From: Candidatus Woesearchaeota archaeon
GTDB lineage: Archaea > Nanobdellota > Nanobdellia > Woesearchaeales > WALR01
DNA: 6,316 nucleotides
NCBI GenBank assembly: GCA_015522765.1
Contig: WALR01000027.1
Coordinates: 1 to 6,316 of the forward strand
Reading direction: 5' to 3'
The notes beneath the pieces are model-generated. The model had not been told where the DNA came from, searched no databases, and saw only the letters and a list, made by a program, of their open reading frames with translations. Shown here one piece after another: positions 4,814 through 6,316 of this stretch (its first letter is position 1; every line of letters starts with the position of its first letter). Made by a program: the position numbers and the translations under genes.

Positions 4814-5848
4814 ATGGCTGATTCAGACAGTAGTGAGCGTTCTGACAAAAATACTGATGTTGCGAAGAAGATGAATTCTTTGAGGGGCGAGGTAACAGCG
4901 CTCAGGGAAAAGCTCAACGAGATAAATGTTCTTAAGGAATCCTGGTTTTCTAAAAAGGAAGAGGTAGCTTCAGAGATAAATAAGCTTAGAGGAGAGGTGC
5001 ATTCCATCAGTTCAAGGATTGAAGAGTTCAGAAAGAAGAGAGATGAGGGAATAAAACAGAGGAGAGAGATAAGGAAAAAGATTATAGAGGGCATCCAAAA
5101 GGCTAAAGCTCTAAGGAAAGAGACAGAGTCTGTCATGAAGAAGAAGCGGATAAGCGAGAGTCCTGTTAAGCTGAAAAGCAAGCTTGAAAAGCTTGAGATG
5201 AGAATAGAGACTGAGGCAGTGAGTTTTGACGCCGAGAAGAAGATTATGGAGGAGATAAAGCACATAAAGAAGGCGCTTAAGGAGGCGGGCGAATTCAGCA
5301 AGATATTTGAAGAGATGGATAAACAGAGGGATGAGATAGAAAAATTGAAGTCTGAGAGTGACGGTCTGCAGGAGAAGATTGATGCGTGGAGCAAAGAGAT
5401 AAGGAAAAGCAGGGAAGAAATAAATGAAATCTTCGGGAAAGTAGACTCCTTAAAGAAAAAGAGGGACGAGTACCACCAGAAGTTCATGCAGTTCAAGACA
5501 GAGTTTAACTCACTTAACGAGTCCATAAAGGAAAGACTTCAGGCACTGGGCGAATCAAGGAAAGCCATAAATAAGCTTCAGCAAACCAAGAGGAGGAGGA
5601 GAGAGGAGCAGCTGGAGAAGCAGCTCAAGAATAAGGAGGCAGTTGTTGAGGACAAGATAAAGAAGGGGGGGAAGCTCACCACCGAGGATCTCCTGGTATT
5701 CCAGAAGATGTCCATGAAGGATGATTCTAAAACTGTAAATAAGGAGTCAGAGACTGCCAAAAAGGAGAAGAAAAAGGAAGGAAAGGAAAAGGGCATAAAA
5801 GGAACAAAAGCAAAGAAGGATGAGGGTAAAACAGAGGAGAACAATTAA
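4814..5848 (+). CDS. COG1340-like archaeal coiled-coil protein with Lys/Glu-rich tail
   Basis: This 344-residue protein is almost entirely charged helix with heptad-like spacing, without membrane segments or a signal peptide. Long coiled coils run at about 17-112 and 119-278, broken near SESPVK (114-119) and around residues 134-140, where a conserved-looking block (SFDAEKKIMEEIKHIKKAL, 137-155) begins. Near the end, KIKKGGKLTTEDLLVFQ (281-297) resembles the GxKLTTEDLL motif of the archaeal coiled-coil family COG1340. A Lys/Glu/Gly tail (about 301-344) follows. I base the family call on memory of these motifs. The family is uncharacterised; it is sometimes misnamed phosphoserine phosphatase, and no phosphatase motif is present. 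Distant resemblance to yeast Bfr1, a polysome-associated protein, makes an RNA or ribosome link plausible, and ribosomal genes lie on both sides. It has its own promoter. Confidence 0.75.
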   Translation: MADSDSSERSDKNTDVAKKMNSLRGEVTALREKLNEINVLKESWFSKKEEVASEINKLRGEVHSISSRIEEFRKKRDEGIKQRREIRKKIIEGIQKAKALRKETESVMKKKRISESPVKLKSKLEKLEMRIETEAVSFDAEKKIMEEIKHIKKALKEAGEFSKIFEEMDKQRDEIEKLKSESDGLQEKIDAWSKEIRKSREEINEIFGKVDSLKKKRDEYHQKFMQFKTEFNSLNESIKERLQALGESRKAINKLQQTKRRRREEQLEKQLKNKEAVVEDKIKKGGKLTTEDLLVFQKMSMKDDSKTVNKESETAKKEKKKEGKEKGIKGTKAKKDEGKTEENN

Positions 5849-5887
5849 ACAAATTAACTGCTTCTTTAACTACTTCTACCTCTGCAA

Positions 5888-5904
5888 TCATAAATCTATT
5901 ATGA
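5888..5904. other. AT-rich dyad in the convergent intergenic region
   Basis: Between the convergent coiled-coil and rps27ae genes (gap 5849-5932), TCATAA-ATCTA-TTATGA forms a 6-bp stem with a 5-nt loop. Pyrimidine-rich stretches at 5859-5882 (CTGCTTC, CTACCTCT) could terminate plus-strand transcription. No strong T run is seen on the minus strand. Being a dyad, it could act for either strand. Weak evidence. Confidence 0.25.
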
Positions 5905-5932
5905 ATCCCCCGCTAGGTCCTATGTCACAAAA

Positions 5933-6121
5933 TCAGCTAGTGCTCTTTAAGAATTCGGTATAGCCGCATCTGCCGCATGTAACCCTGTCCCTGTGCTTTG
6001 CCATGAATACCCCTGCGCCGCACTTAGGGCAAAACCTTCCGCTCCTTTTAAGTTCGCTGCCAGCCTCGTAGAACTTCCATACCTTGGTCGGCGCGTTTTT
6101 CTTCCTTTGTTTCTTAGCCAT
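5933..6121 (-). CDS. rps27ae: 30S ribosomal protein S27ae (eS31-type, zinc ribbon)
   Basis: This 62-residue protein is the archaeal S27ae, a small zinc-ribbon protein of the 30S subunit, homologous to the ribosomal part of the eukaryotic ubiquitin-S27a fusion. A basic N-terminus ([19 protein letters not shown]) leads to a four-cysteine zinc site, CPKCG (C31, C34) and CGRCGY (C49, C52). It stands alone with no ubiquitin. GAGGAG on the minus strand (6132-6127) lies 5 nt before the ATG and fixes the start. It follows, with a 26-nt gap, the end of a gene with a charged tail, probably rps24e, which is the usual archaeal order. It is convergent with the coiled-coil gene. Length is slightly above the common 50-60 residues; all metal ligands are present. 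Confidence 0.96.
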   Translation of the reverse strand: MAKKQRKKNAPTKVWKFYEAGSELKRSGRFCPKCGAGVFMAKHRDRVTCGRCGYTEFLKSTS

Positions 6122-6147
6122 CTTTTCTCCTCATGCATAATCAACTG

Positions 6148-6316
6148 CTACTCCTTCTTCTCCTTTCCTTCATCAGACTCTTTTTCAGGAGGCTTACCCT
6201 CTTTTTTGTTCTCCTCTTCATTATTGGTGTTTTCCTTACTCTTATCGCTGACTGCCTCTTTCTTGTCTTCAACTGCAGGTGTTGCGCCGCTCTTCTTCTC
6301 ATCTGCAGCCCCCTCA
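6148..6316 (-). CDS. partial CDS: charged C-terminal tail, probably of S24e
   Basis: Only the last 55 codons are in view; the gene continues past the right edge, so no start can be given. Read on the minus strand from base 6315, they encode a low-complexity stretch dominated by Lys, Glu, Asp, Ala and Asn (for example ADEKKSG near its beginning and GKEKKE at its end), terminated by TAG at 6150-6148. The frame is open throughout, and 26 nt later comes the rps27ae start. In archaea the gene before rps27ae is commonly rps24e, whose product often ends in a charged tail, so S24e is the best guess. Nothing in the visible part is diagnostic. If correct, the tail is long for the family. Confidence 0.55.
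   Translation of the reverse strand, partial: EGAADEKKSGATPAVEDKKEAVSDKSKENTNNEEENKKEGKPPEKESDEGKEKKE

Noticed and set aside
4801..5526. Minus-strand open frame of 241 codons opposite the coiled-coil gene
   Set aside because: Ser/Phe/Leu-rich product mirrors the Lys/Glu-rich sense strand; no promoter, ribosome binding site or motif of its own.
5947..6144. Alternative minus-strand frame of 65 codons overlapping rps27ae
   Set aside because: Same strand but a different frame from the intact zinc-ribbon protein, which has the proper Shine-Dalgarno site.

Overview
The window reads as archaeal chromosome. It carries an archaeal-type RNA polymerase subunit (Rpo11/RpoL), archaeal/eukaryotic-type ribosomal proteins (uL1, an uL10/P0 with the archaeal insertion domain, a P1-type L12 ending GLGALFG, and eS27/S27ae), TATA-box promoters about 25 bp before likely transcript starts, and Shine-Dalgarno sites of the GGAGG and GGTGA types. 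The lineage cannot be fixed from sequence alone. A DPANN-like or deep euryarchaeal genome fits the small genes, the membrane-anchored transglutaminase-like protein and the Lys/Glu-rich protein tails, but this is inference. No phage, insertion sequence or CRISPR feature is visible.

Left part (1-2080, plus strand): a NikR-like ribbon-helix-helix regulator with all four nickel ligands, preceded by a short dyad resembling NikR half-sites. A TATA box follows, then rpoL, an AMMECR1-family gene 9 nt behind it, and a single-pass membrane protein with an extracytoplasmic transglutaminase-like domain whose Cys/His/Asp triad is intact. Middle (2106-2623): a small two-TM protein on the minus strand, apparently from a leaderless mRNA. 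It is convergent with the transglutaminase gene and divergent from the ribosomal stalk operon. The 212-nt space between them holds both promoters and a structured leader with two mutually exclusive hairpins, one of them next to the rpl1 ribosome binding site.

Stalk operon (2624-4609): rpl1, rpl10 and rpl12, with rpl10 starting directly after the rpl1 stop. The architecture is unusual because L1 has gained an acidic tail of about 45 residues while L10 has lost the usual acidic P0 tail. The operon is followed by a 52-nt imperfect hairpin and a T tract, which looks like an intrinsic-type terminator or a small structured RNA.

Right part: a monocistronic-looking coiled-coil protein (COG1340-like, distant resemblance to yeast Bfr1) runs toward a minus-strand pair. 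That pair is rps27ae preceded by the truncated 3' end of a gene with a Lys/Glu-rich tail, probably rps24e. Most of the window therefore serves transcription and translation: RNA polymerase assembly, the L1 and L12 stalks, the small subunit, and a possible ribosome- or RNA-associated coiled-coil protein. The longest non-coding stretches are 2412-2623 and 4610-4813; both are described below, and no gap exceeds 300 bases.
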